Shown here: positions 8,505-17,046 of the stretch, one piece after another | How the letters are laid out: each line of letters opens with the position of its first letter | Numbering within the stretch: the stretch's first letter is position 1 | NCBI GenBank assembly: GCA_965228785.1 | Contig: CBDDIF010000001.1 | Span: forward strand, 372,001-436,000 | Source: Hoeflea_A sp965228785 | Lineage (GTDB): Bacteria > Pseudomonadota > Alphaproteobacteria > Rhizobiales > Rhizobiaceae | DNA length: 64,000 nucleotides | Direction of reading: 5' to 3' | The notes under the pieces: model-generated | The model's input: the letters and a program-made list of their open reading frames with translations, nothing else | Databases searched by the model: none | Told to the model about the DNA's origin: nothing | Made by a program: the position numbers and the translations under genes

Positions 8505-9452
8505 TCAGCGAATTGCCGTCGGATTGATCATCATCTGAACGGCGCCTCTGAGCCGGGTCACGCCCAAGACGAACATGAACTCCCAAGCCTTGTCCTTTAC
8601 CAATTCACGGGTATCCATGTTCTCAAGGATATAGATACCATTTTGAGGGATCAGAATCTGATGGACGAGGAAAATGCCGTCAGCTCCCTTTTCGAACGGA
8701 AGCGCTTCAAGACCCCATGTGTCGGCGCCGACGGCCACAACGCCGATTTCGGCAAGATACTCTGCGCCCGAAATACCGAGGCCGGGCTCGACAGACACAT
8801 AGCGTTGATGATCCTGGTTTTCGCCATCCAGAAGGTTGAGCCAACCGGAATGGAAGAGAACCGTATCACCTTTGCGAAGCTCCACGTTTTGCTGCATGGC
8901 CGCTGCGATGATGTCTTCTCTTGTGTATGCCGTGCCCTCTTTCAGGATTTCCTCGCCGTAGTAGGCGGCCATGTCGAGCAGGACGCCGCGTGTGACGATG
9001 GGAGGCAGATTTTCAAGGCCCAGTTTCTGAAGACCGTCAGCCTTGGCAACCTCGGCGCCCTCAAAACCGTTGTAATAGGTGTGTTTGATGCCGATGTGAC
9101 CGAGACCGTCGATTTGCGGGCCGATGCCAAGCCAACCCATGAATATATCATCGTTGTATGTCATGCCATTGTTGCCAAGGCCATCGGTTGTGATCTGGTT
9201 TGGCTGCAATACGGTCAGGCTTAGAGAACGAGGTTTGAAGGCTGGCGTCTTGGCGTCTACGACGATACCGAGATTGTAGGTCTTGCCGGTTTTCACGAGC
9301 CTGGAAGCTGCCAGTACGCTTTCTGGTGTTATGTGATTGGCGGCGCCGAGTTCGTCGTCCGGGCCCCACGGCGATTGGGTCCACTCCTGAGCCGAAGCCG
9401 CGCCAACAACGCCACAGCAAAGAGCCGTGGCCATGAGTAGTTTTTTGAGCAT
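8505..9452 (-). CDS. Exported cyclase-family protein (kynurenine-formamidase-like)
   Basis: 315 aa from ATG 9452 with GGGAGGAA ahead; a longer frame exists but the start at 9452 places a classic signal peptide first (MLKKLLMATALCCGVVGAASA, cleavage before QEW). The rest matches the cyclase/PF04199 fold of metal-dependent amide or lactone hydrolases: QIDGLGHIGI replaces the usual HxGTHxDxPxH metal motif in the way typical of one subgroup, and the C-terminal LPFEKGADGIFLVHQILIPQNGIYILENM is well conserved. It should act in the periplasm. It is the last gene of the LIV-type transporter operon, 76 bp after the alcohol dehydrogenase, so it may process the substrate before uptake. The substrate is unknown. 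Confidence 0.8.
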   Translation of the reverse strand: MLKKLLMATALCCGVVGAASAQEWTQSPWGPDDELGAANHITPESVLAASRLVKTGKTYNLGIVVDAKTPAFKPRSLSLTVLQPNQITTDGLGNNGMTYNDDIFMGWLGIGPQIDGLGHIGIKHTYYNGFEGAEVAKADGLQKLGLENLPPIVTRGVLLDMAAYYGEEILKEGTAYTREDIIAAAMQQNVELRKGDTVLFHSGWLNLLDGENQDHQRYVSVEPGLGISGAEYLAEIGVVAVGADTWGLEALPFEKGADGIFLVHQILIPQNGIYILENMDTRELVKDKAWEFMFVLGVTRLRGAVQMMINPTAIR

Positions 9453-9528
9453 AAGGTTCCTCCCTTCATCCAGCGGTCGATTGGTTAAGTCGGGCCTGCC
9501 GACCGCAGGCAGGTTCGACACGTCAAAT

Positions 9529-10704
9529 TCAAATGGATGCCTTGTAGATGCGCTGCGCATCTTCCAACTGGAGTTTCGCAGGATTGTTCACGAGCAATCG
9601 GGTCTGTTTCATCGCGTCAAGGGCGAGTTTCGGTATATCGTCTGCGGTAATCCCAACGTGACGCAGGCCCGTTTCCAAACCGAGCTCGGCATTGAGTCCG
9701 CCCAATCGCTCGATGAAGGCCGCGACAACTGCTCGGGTGGACCGGTTCGTGTCGATATCCGGAAACACATGCGGCGCCAGCTCGGCATATTCGGCTGCGC
9801 ACTCGACTGCGTTGAAACGCATAACCGCTTCGAGAACGAGAGCATTCGACAATCCGTGCGGGACGCCGAACAAGCTCCCGACCGGGTAGGCGAGCGCATG
9901 GACCGCAGCGACTGGCGAGTTGGCAAAAGCCTGCCCGGCGAGCATGGAACCCAGAAGCATGTTTTCCCGGGCCTTCAGGTTGGCTCCATCAGAAACAACC
10001 TCCCGAATGTTCGCGCCAAGGAGGTTCAAAGCCTGTCGGGCAAGCGTCCGGGAGATGGGATTGTTGTTTGGGTTGCGGGACGTGTAGGCCTCGATGGCAT
10101 GCACCATCGCATCAATGCCGGTCGCCGCGGTGATGTGAGGGGGCAATCCGAGAGTGAGGTCGGCGTCGAGCAGGGCGATATCGGGTAGAATGATCGGTGA
10201 AACGACTCCTTTCTTTTCGTCTGTTCCCGTTGTGAGGATCGAGACTGCGGTCACTTCGGAGCCTGTGCCGGCCGTCGTGGGAACGAGAGCCAGCGGGAGA
10301 CGGGCTCCGCGCGCTTGGTTGACCCCGTACATCTCGTCCAGCGGCTGGTCCGAGTTGGCGAGAAGTGCGACCATTTTGGCAACGTCCATGGAACTGCCGC
10401 CGCCGAAACCAATCACGGCGTCGCATTGGCGGGCCTTGGCCAGTTCCACCGCATTGATAACCGTCGATGCCTTTGGGTCGGGTTCGATCTGATCGAATTG
10501 GGTGACGCGGAAGCCGCATTCTTCCAAGTTGGAGAGCGCGTCTTCGGCCAAACCGAGTTTGATGATGCCGGGGTCGGAGACAAACAAGAGGTGGGGCTGA
10601 TCGGACGCGAAGGGAAGACCGCCGATTACATCCCCGAGCCGCGCCGCGCCTCCTGACATCTGACAGATGGAAGGTGTCGTGTTGAAGACAAAATCCGACA
10701 TCAT
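9529..10704 (-). CDS. Iron-containing (group III) alcohol dehydrogenase
   Basis: About 391 aa; starts at ATG 10704, sharing bases with the stop of the upstream ATPase gene. GFGGGSSMDVAKM is the NAD(P)-binding motif and DAMVHAIEAYTS plus FGVPHGLSNALVL supply the iron-ligand aspartate and histidines of this family. Members oxidise alcohols or hydroxy-acids, or reduce aldehydes or maleylacetate, in the cytoplasm. Its place between the ATPase and the exported cyclase suggests that it works on the imported compound. Sequence alone does not separate alcohol dehydrogenase from hydroxybutyrate dehydrogenase or maleylacetate reductase. Confidence 0.85.
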   Translation of the reverse strand: MMSDFVFNTTPSICQMSGGAARLGDVIGGLPFASDQPHLLFVSDPGIIKLGLAEDALSNLEECGFRVTQFDQIEPDPKASTVINAVELAKARQCDAVIGFGGGSSMDVAKMVALLANSDQPLDEMYGVNQARGARLPLALVPTTAGTGSEVTAVSILTTGTDEKKGVVSPIILPDIALLDADLTLGLPPHITAATGIDAMVHAIEAYTSRNPNNNPISRTLARQALNLLGANIREVVSDGANLKARENMLLGSMLAGQAFANSPVAAVHALAYPVGSLFGVPHGLSNALVLEAVMRFNAVECAAEYAELAPHVFPDIDTNRSTRAVVAAFIERLGGLNAELGLETGLRHVGITADDIPKLALDAMKQTRLLVNNPAKLQLEDAQRIYKASI

Positions 10705-11363
10705 CAAGCGGCCTTCGCGTCGGTCATGAGGCTGACCTGGCCGCGCTCGATCGCGTAAACGCGATCGACGACTTTTTGCGAGTGGGTGTAATCCGATTCA
10801 GACACGAGAACCGTCAGGTGTTCGGATCGCAGATTTCCGATCACTTCCATGAGGCGTGTCGCCAGGGCCGGTGCGACGCCTTCGAAAGGCTCATCCAGCA
10901 GCAGAAGATTTGAGCCGGCTACCAGTGCGCGTGCCAACGCCACAAGTTTCTGTTGTCCGCCGCTGAGCGTAAGCGCCTTGCGATCGGCATATCGGGCGAT
11001 TTCCGGCATGAGTTCGTAGACCCATTTCAGTCGCGCACGGTCGCTGTTTTTTGTCGCCCACAGAGGCACCATGATGTTTTCCTCGACGGTAAAGTGAGGA
11101 ACCAGTCGGCGATCCTCGGGAAGATACCCAATCCCCAGAGCGGCACGCTCATGGGCCTTGGCGGCATGCAACTCGACGTGGTTGAAACGAATGCTGCCAT
11201 TTTCGACCGGAAGAACTCCCATGATCGAGCGCATGAGCGTCGTCTTGCCGGCGCCGTTGCGGCCGATGAGACCGCAGGTGGTTCCTGTTTCGATCTCCAG
11301 GCTGACATCCCGCAGGATGGGCACGCGATGGATGGAAAGGCTTGCTTTTTCGACGGTCAGCAC
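10704..11363 (-). CDS. ABC transporter ATPase, LivF type
   Basis: 219 aa from GTG 11363, with GGAGA seven bases upstream, overlapping the LivG gene by seven bases. GRNGAGKTTLM is Walker A, LSGGQQKLVALARAL the signature, and LLLLDEPFEG Walker B. The sequence ends with the short form typical of LivF rather than the longer LivG tail. It pairs with the LivG-type ATPase to drive uptake through the LivH/LivM channel. Confidence 0.9.
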   Translation of the reverse strand: MLTVEKASLSIHRVPILRDVSLEIETGTTCGLIGRNGAGKTTLMRSIMGVLPVENGSIRFNHVELHAAKAHERAALGIGYLPEDRRLVPHFTVEENIMVPLWATKNSDRARLKWVYELMPEIARYADRKALTLSGGQQKLVALARALVAGSNLLLLDEPFEGVAPALATRLMEVIGNLRSEHLTVLVSESDYTHSQKVVDRVYAIERGQVSLMTDAKAA

Positions 11364-12187
11364 GGCTGCTCTCCATTGATTGTCGCGTTCGTGTGCAGAA
11401 CAGCCGAGCCATCCGCAGATTTCCGGGAAGTGCTGCGATGGAATTCGCTGCCTATGACGAACTCGCGAACCTTTTCGTTCTCAAGGACGTCCTGCGTGGG
11501 ACCATCGGCCAGAATGGTGCCCTCGTAGAAGGCGACGCAGCGGGGAGAGAATGCTTCAATGATCTCCATATCGTGTTCGATGAAGAGCACCGCTGTTTCT
11601 GTGGATCTGAGCGCGTTGATCAGTACACCCATGAATTCCATTTTCTCGTCTGCGCTGACACCGCTCGTTGGCTCGTCCAAAAAGAGAAGATCGGGGTCGG
11701 CGACGGTCGCCATGGCAATATCGACCAATTTGCGCACGCCCTGGGGAAGTGTGGTGATCTCCTGGTCCGCGTATTGATCGATCCTGAAACGTTCCAGAAG
11801 TGCGTGCGCTTCGCACTCCAGCGACGGACCGATGGCCGGTCTGAAAAGAGCGGGTTGTCGCTGCTTTGCGATCGTCAGGGCGATGAGAATGTTCTCGACG
11901 ACGGACAACTCGGGAAAGAGCTGCGGGATCTGGAACGAACGACAAATTCCCAGCCTGGTGATGTCTCGTGTCGGATATCCCGTGATGTTCCGGCCCCGGT
12001 AGAGGATGTCTCCGGCGCTGGGCACAAGGTAACCGGTCACCATGTTGATGAAGGTCGTTTTGCCGGCGCCATTGGAGCCGATGACTCCCATGACCTCGCC
12101 CGCATCGATGGAGATGTTGACGTCTCTTGCGGCGTAAACAGCTCCAAATTTCTTTTCCAGGTTCCTGGTTTCCAAAAGGGTGCTCAT
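11357..12187 (-). CDS. ABC transporter ATPase, LivG type
   Basis: 276 aa from ATG 12187, two bases after the LivM stop. Walker A is GSNGAGKTTFINM, the signature LPQGVRKLVDIAMA is degenerate (LSGG is replaced by LPQG, common in LivG), and Walker B is LLFLDEPTSGV. The LivG-specific insertion with GRNITG and SFQIPQLFPELSVVENI is present. Four genes here (livH-livM-livG-livF) form a complete hydrophobic or amide-type importer. Confidence 0.9.
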   Translation of the reverse strand: MSTLLETRNLEKKFGAVYAARDVNISIDAGEVMGVIGSNGAGKTTFINMVTGYLVPSAGDILYRGRNITGYPTRDITRLGICRSFQIPQLFPELSVVENILIALTIAKQRQPALFRPAIGPSLECEAHALLERFRIDQYADQEITTLPQGVRKLVDIAMATVADPDLLFLDEPTSGVSADEKMEFMGVLINALRSTETAVLFIEHDMEIIEAFSPRCVAFYEGTILADGPTQDVLENEKVREFVIGSEFHRSTSRKSADGSAVLHTNATINGEQPC

Positions 12188-12188
12188 G

Positions 12189-13172
12189 TCATTCACCTGC
12201 CGCCGCAACTGTCGCAGCCGGGGCCTTGTTGATCGAACGCTTTTGGTGGGTGATCAGTGACCACAGTCCCCTGGGAAGAAAGATGATGGTCAGCAGCATC
12301 ACCGTGCCCAAAATCATCTGCCAGGTGTTAGGGGATATCTCGACGGCATAGACGCGCACGATCTCCAGAATGAAAGTGCCGATCAGCGGCGCGGCAATGT
12401 TGCCTGTGCCCGACAGGATCGAGACGAACACGAACTGTCCGGATGTGGTCCAGTTCGTCATTTCCGGGTCGACATGGCCGAGAGCCAGCGCCCACAATAC
12501 ACCCCCGATGGCGGAAACGACGGCGGCGACCACATACGTGATGTGCACGGCACGGTGGGCTGATGTCCCGAGATATTCGACCCGCAACTCATTTTCGCGG
12601 ATTGCTTCATTCACATAGCCGATCGGACTCTTGAGGAAGCGATTGAGTGCGATTGCACATCCGATCACAGCAAAGCAGGTGAATGCATAAAGCGTCAGTC
12701 GCGCGGATTCGCCCACGGGTGCCCAGCCGAGATAAGATGCGGTCGGCAGGTTGAAACCGTCGGTGCTGCCCAGTTCTTCAGTGCTGGACAGGAGCCCGAA
12801 CAGGATCATCGAAACGGCGAGCGTGAGCATGGCATAGAAGATCTCGCGGTACCGGCGCAGAAGCATCCCGAGGATCACCGACAGGGCGAGGGCCGCAAGA
12901 ATTCCTAGCGCCAGAAGCGCAAAGAGATCGGTAATCCCATAGAACTTTGCCGCCATTCCGGCGGCATAACCACCGACGCAGAAGTAAAGTCCCTGACCGA
13001 AGGAAACCAACCCGGCGCGCATCTGAATCATCACCCCGAAAGCGACAAGCCCGGTGCCCATGGAAACATGTGCATAGTTGATGATCCATTTGGGAAGAAT
13101 GAATGCGATCGCGATCAGAAACGGCAGGGCGACGATCAGCCCCAGTTCGGTCCGGTCCGGTTTGTTGATCAT
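12189..13172 (-). CDS. ABC transporter permease, LivM type
   Basis: 327 aa with about ten hydrophobic segments; GLVSFGQGLYFCVGGYAAG is the LivM family signature region and RENELRVEYLGTSAHRAVHITYV the cytoplasmic ATPase-coupling loop. The ATG at 13172 overlaps the LivH stop (ATGA), showing translational coupling. It forms the inner-membrane channel with the LivH protein. Confidence 0.9.
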   Translation of the reverse strand: MINKPDRTELGLIVALPFLIAIAFILPKWIINYAHVSMGTGLVAFGVMIQMRAGLVSFGQGLYFCVGGYAAGMAAKFYGITDLFALLALGILAALALSVILGMLLRRYREIFYAMLTLAVSMILFGLLSSTEELGSTDGFNLPTASYLGWAPVGESARLTLYAFTCFAVIGCAIALNRFLKSPIGYVNEAIRENELRVEYLGTSAHRAVHITYVVAAVVSAIGGVLWALALGHVDPEMTNWTTSGQFVFVSILSGTGNIAAPLIGTFILEIVRVYAVEISPNTWQMILGTVMLLTIIFLPRGLWSLITHQKRSINKAPAATVAAAGE

Positions 13173-14065
13173 ATCTTCCTGCTTTCTGCCAAAGCGAACA
13201 GGCCATAGGGCTTCACTGCGAGGACGGCGGCCATGACGAGGTAAATCGAGAAAAGCTCCGCCGGAGGATAGAGATGCACGGATGCCGCCCGAGCAAAGCC
13301 GACGATGAGCGCGCCGAGCATGGCGCCTCCGATGGACCCCATGCCGCCGATCACGATGACGGCAAAGGAAAGAACGATGATCTCGGCTCCGATGCCCGGC
13401 GAAACCGAAATTTCGGGCGCGGTGATTGCGCCTCCGAGAGCGCCCAGGACCGCGCCAAGGACGAAGGTAACCGTGAAAAACAGCGTCACGTTGATACCCA
13501 GCGCTCCGCTGATCTCACGATCCTCGATGACCACGAGCAGCAGTTTCCCGATCCGGGTTCGATTGAGTGCAACGAACAGGGCTAGGCCAACGACCAGTGC
13601 CACAGCGATGATCAGGAACTTGTAGACGGTGTACGGTATTCCGAACACATCGACTGTTCCGAAATAGAACGCCGGCTGCCAGGCGATGTAGGATTCCGTG
13701 CCCCAGATGAGTTTGGTGACGTCTTCCAGGATCAGGAAAATTGCATAGGTGACAAGCACCATCAGGACTTCGTCCCTGCCATACATGAATTTGAGGATGC
13801 CCCGCTCCACGATCAGACCGGCAACGACTCCGGCCAGAAGGGCGGCAAGCGGAATGATCAGAAACGTCAGGGCAACCGTGCTGCCTGTTGCGGTGTAGAG
13901 GCCGATGGCCCAGGCCGAGGAATAGGCACCCAGGGCGTAGAAGCCGCCATGGGCAATGTTCAGGATCCTCATTACGCCGTAGATCAAGGTGAGCCCCACC
14001 GACGACAGGAAAAGCCAAGCGGCGAAGCCAAGTCCATCCACCGCTATCGCGACTGCGGTAAGCAT
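13169..14065 (-). CDS. ABC transporter permease, LivH type
   Basis: 298 aa from ATG 14065, preceded by TTGGAGAA. Eight or so transmembrane segments; LNIAHGGFYALGAYSSAW is the LivH signature, and the C-terminal GIGAEIIVLSFAVIVIGGMGSIGGAMLGAL is the conserved coupling region. The gene follows the binding-protein gene after a 137-bp gap that holds no other gene. Confidence 0.9.
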   Translation of the reverse strand: MLTAVAIAVDGLGFAAWLFLSSVGLTLIYGVMRILNIAHGGFYALGAYSSAWAIGLYTATGSTVALTFLIIPLAALLAGVVAGLIVERGILKFMYGRDEVLMVLVTYAIFLILEDVTKLIWGTESYIAWQPAFYFGTVDVFGIPYTVYKFLIIAVALVVGLALFVALNRTRIGKLLLVVIEDREISGALGINVTLFFTVTFVLGAVLGALGGAITAPEISVSPGIGAEIIVLSFAVIVIGGMGSIGGAMLGALIVGFARAASVHLYPPAELFSIYLVMAAVLAVKPYGLFALAESRKI

Positions 14066-14202
14066 TGTTTCTCCAATAATTTGGTCCGCGAGGAGAACGG
14101 CCGGGCCAGAATTCCAGAACCTGGAGTGCATAAGGCCCGGCGATTGCGTCGGTGAAACGGCGCGGTTGTCATCCTCGCATGCGGTGCGTGAAAACTAGGT
14201 CC

Positions 14203-15531
14203 TCACTCGCACTTTGCTCCCTGGAAGCCGCCGTTGATCCAGTCGATGGAGTTCACGCCTGCTGGCGGATTGACGCATTCGGCCGGGAATCGAATGACAT
14301 CTACGAGGGTCGCCTTGCCTGCGTCCTTGTCATATTTGTATGTGCCATAGGCGGTGTCCTGGATGGCCTGATGCCCATTTGCCAGCGCCATGGAAACCTT
14401 GCCACTCGGTCCTTCCCATTCCAGACCTTTCAAAGCCCCGATAACGGCGTCCTGATCCGCGCTGCCTGCCTTGTCGGCGGCCGCTTTCACTCCCAGAAGA
14501 GCCTGCGCCATCTTGTAGGATGGATAAGTCGGCAGTGTGCCGAAACGGTCGAAATAGGCGTTTCTGAACCAGGTGTTCAGGTCGGACTTCGGAGCAAGAT
14601 CGCCATGCGGGCCACGCGCGCCGAGAATGGTGCCGTCCGGCATTTGCGCGCCGAGGCGATGCATCGCCGTCTCTCCCGTCGTCAGCACGATCTTGGAGCG
14701 TTCGAAGATGCCGCGAGCCGATCCCTGGATGATGAAGGCTTCCATGTCGCCACCCCAGAAGCTGGAATGAACGACATCAGGCTTCGCCGTCAAAAGCGCA
14801 GAAATTTCCGAACCGTATTGGCCAGCATATATTTTCGGAAACTGCTCCGTAGCTACCTTCGACCCGCTGTTGATTTTCGCGATCGATGCGGAAAAGTCAC
14901 GCCAGGAATCCTGCCCCCATGCGTAATTCTGATTGATGCCGGCGATGTTGTTCGCCGAGGCGCCCATTGCGGCCAGGTAGCGGGCTGCGGCCACATTATC
15001 CATTGTGGCGTGGCCACCGGTTCGAAAGGTATATTGGGGATCAACAACGATCTCCTCGAAAATCTGTGGCGTACCGCAGTCAAAAAGAACGGTGAGCTTC
15101 TTGGCCTTTTCGGCCTCCGGAGCGATCGCCTTGCAGCTGCCGGAGGAGATGTAGCCGATCACCATGTCGACGCCGTCTTTTTCAACCAGCTTGAGGTAGT
15201 CCGCGTTCTTCTGTTTCGAATTTTCATCGACAAAGATCGGGTCGATCATTGCACCGCCGATGCCGGCAGTGTTGTACGGTGCAGGAACGGAGCCGGCATT
15301 GATGGACTGGATAATCAGTTCAGCGGCGTTGCGCGCGGGCACGCCAAACGGCCCCGCCGCGCCGCCTGAAAGAAAGGTCACAAAGCCGACTTTCACTGTC
15401 TTGTCATCGGCATGGGCATCGGACTGGATCGCCATCGTGCTCATCAAGCCAATGGCAATGGCTGCAACAAGTGACGTCGAGTTTGTCAAAAGGGCGTCAA
15501 ATCCTGCGCCCAGTCGAGGTGGTTTCCTCAT
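14203..15531 (-). CDS. Periplasmic substrate-binding protein of the LIV-type ABC transporter
   Basis: 442 aa from ATG 15531, behind TGGAGGACCCC. A basic N-terminus and a hydrophobic stretch (LVAAIAIGLMSTMAIQSDAHA) form the signal peptide. The mature part VKVGFVTFLSGGAAGPFGVP is the start of a type I periplasmic-binding fold (Peripla_BP_6). GYISSGSCKAIAPEAEK and LFDCGTPQIFEE line the usual ligand cleft, but the ligand cannot be named. First gene of the seven-gene operon. Two TGAGCG-N5-CGCTCA palindromes lie 173-220 bp before the start, matching two at the sensor kinase promoter, so the adjacent two-component system is likely its regulator. Confidence 0.85.
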   Translation of the reverse strand: MRKPPRLGAGFDALLTNSTSLVAAIAIGLMSTMAIQSDAHADDKTVKVGFVTFLSGGAAGPFGVPARNAAELIIQSINAGSVPAPYNTAGIGGAMIDPIFVDENSKQKNADYLKLVEKDGVDMVIGYISSGSCKAIAPEAEKAKKLTVLFDCGTPQIFEEIVVDPQYTFRTGGHATMDNVAAARYLAAMGASANNIAGINQNYAWGQDSWRDFSASIAKINSGSKVATEQFPKIYAGQYGSEISALLTAKPDVVHSSFWGGDMEAFIIQGSARGIFERSKIVLTTGETAMHRLGAQMPDGTILGARGPHGDLAPKSDLNTWFRNAYFDRFGTLPTYPSYKMAQALLGVKAAADKAGSADQDAVIGALKGLEWEGPSGKVSMALANGHQAIQDTAYGTYKYDKDAGKATLVDVIRFPAECVNPPAGVNSIDWINGGFQGAKCE

Positions 15532-15703
15532 GGGGTCCTCCATTTTCTCGCTGTGTGGGGCAGAAGTTCGCGCAGCCAGCCAAAGCTGGTTGACGCCAGT
15601 GTTGCGCCAGACTGTGCGAAGCCCTCCCTGCGCAGCCACATCGGCGCGCTTCACCATCTCGTCAGGGAGACCCGGTTCTTTCAATTCACTCCGGGCCGGT
15701 TTT

Positions 15704-15751
15704 TGAGCGCTTTGCGCTCATTTCAACCCATTCGTGAGCGGCAACCGCTCA
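15704..15751. promoter_or_regulatory. Paired palindromic operators upstream of the ABC transporter operon
   Basis: Two 17-bp sites of identical design: TGAGCG-CTTTG-CGCTCA at 15704-15720 and TGAGCG-GCAAC-CGCTCA at 15735-15751. Centres are 31 bp apart, about three helical turns. The same motif occurs twice more upstream of the histidine kinase gene. Binding by the NtrC-like regulator encoded between them is inference from this pattern. Confidence 0.7.
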
Positions 15752-15798
15752 ATCGCGGACATTTCGAGCTTGCTTGAGTGTTGGCAGGGATCAGCGGA

Positions 15799-17046
15799 TC
15801 ACTCGGGGTCGTTCTCCAACAACGGCCAGGTTTTTGGAGGTTGATAAATCGACCACTCCCCTAACTGGACCTTCGCCGGAGGATACTGATTGCTGAACAG
15901 GGTTTTTCCGATCGCCTGGACCTGAAGGAGCTGATGCGAAATCGGATCCATCACCGATTTGAAACCCTCCGGGTCCTCCGGCAACGACAGTTCCAGCTGT
16001 TCAAAGGCGAGGCGGACTTCGTTTTTATCGGACATGCCACCCGCTCGCCGAACCGCTTCGGCTATGGCGAGGATGCCAGCGTAGGCACCTTGTGCCGCGT
16101 AGCTCGGATAGCGTCCCGACCGTTCGTAGAACTCTTCGACAAACTGCTCGTTCTTTTCCGTAGCAGGCCAATTCACGTGATGGCGGGCGGACAGGATCAG
16201 GCCCAGAGGCATGTCGTTGCCAAGTTCGGCCAGGATCTCGTAATTGCCGCCGGCATCAAAATTCATGAATTGTGTTTGCTCGAACAAACCCAGTTGGCTC
16301 GCCTGTTTGACGAAGGTCACCAGATCGAGGCCCCAATGTCCGCTGACAACGATATCGACCTCGGAGGCGAGCAGCGACTGAAGGTAGAGGGTATAATCGG
16401 TTTCAAATAGCTTGGGCCAAAACTCGCCGACGATCTCGAAATCCACGCTCTCGCTGGCGAGAAACCGCCTGAGGTCATCCCACGCCTGGTAACCGTATTC
16501 GTAGTCAGGGCCGATGAAGGCGATCCTCAGTGGTTCCTTCCGGTTTGGGTAGTTTTCACCGATGTATTTCGCGCCCGCGAGCATGGATTGCCGCGTGCCG
16601 TTGTTGACGCGGAAATAGTAGGGATGAAGTGCTTCCGTAATCAGGGTGGGGGAGGCGTGATCGGTGCCGATGAAGAAGACCTTCTGCCGTGCTGCCTCTG
16701 CCGAGACCGCTCGAGCAATGCTTGAACTCACGACGCCGCATAGAAAGTCGACCATCTCGTCTTCGATGAATTTCCTGGCGATCTGGACGGATCTGAGGGA
16801 CTTGGAACGTGTGTCTTCGATCTTGATTTCAAGGCTTGGATAACCGACAGGCTCCAGCGACCGTATGTGATCCAGCGCCATCTGAACGGCGATGGCGCTG
16901 TCCCGGCCGTAAAGACCGCCCGGCCCCGTCAAAGGATAGAGGCACCCGATCTTCACAGTCTGGTCTTTGGCGAGGCCCGGTTGCCAGAAGACCACGGGAA
17001 CGAGTCCGATCAGCAGAAGAACGGCCGTCTTGCAGATATTCCTCAT
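15799..17046 (-). CDS. Periplasmic-binding protein of a sensor module
   Basis: 415 aa; ATG 17046 overlaps the regulator stop (ATGA). A signal peptide covers about residues 1-26 (ends WQPGLA, then KDQTVKIGCLYPLTG). The fold is type I periplasmic-binding protein, related to amide/urea (AmiC, UrtA-like) sensors: TRSKSLRSVQIARKFIEDE and DYEYGYQAWDD are typical. It is not next to permease genes of its own but is translationally coupled to a response regulator and a histidine kinase. I infer that it captures a ligand and signals to the kinase, rather than feeding transport. It could also serve as a second binding protein for the neighbouring importer. Confidence 0.8.
   Translation of the reverse strand: MRNICKTAVLLLIGLVPVVFWQPGLAKDQTVKIGCLYPLTGPGGLYGRDSAIAVQMALDHIRSLEPVGYPSLEIKIEDTRSKSLRSVQIARKFIEDEMVDFLCGVVSSSIARAVSAEAARQKVFFIGTDHASPTLITEALHPYYFRVNNGTRQSMLAGAKYIGENYPNRKEPLRIAFIGPDYEYGYQAWDDLRRFLASESVDFEIVGEFWPKLFETDYTLYLQSLLASEVDIVVSGHWGLDLVTFVKQASQLGLFEQTQFMNFDAGGNYEILAELGNDMPLGLILSARHHVNWPATEKNEQFVEEFYERSGRYPSYAAQGAYAGILAIAEAVRRAGGMSDKNEVRLAFEQLELSLPEDPEGFKSVMDPISHQLLQVQAIGKTLFSNQYPPAKVQLGEWSIYQPPKTWPLLENDPE

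Noticed and set aside
15595..15609. TGGCGCAACACTGGC on the minus strand before the LIV-binding protein resembles a sigma-54 -24/-12 element (GG-N10-GC).
   Set aside because: Matches only the GG and GC positions, with TGG in place of TTG, and the regulator lacks the GAFTGA loop needed for sigma-54. Kept out of the features; start-site mapping would decide.
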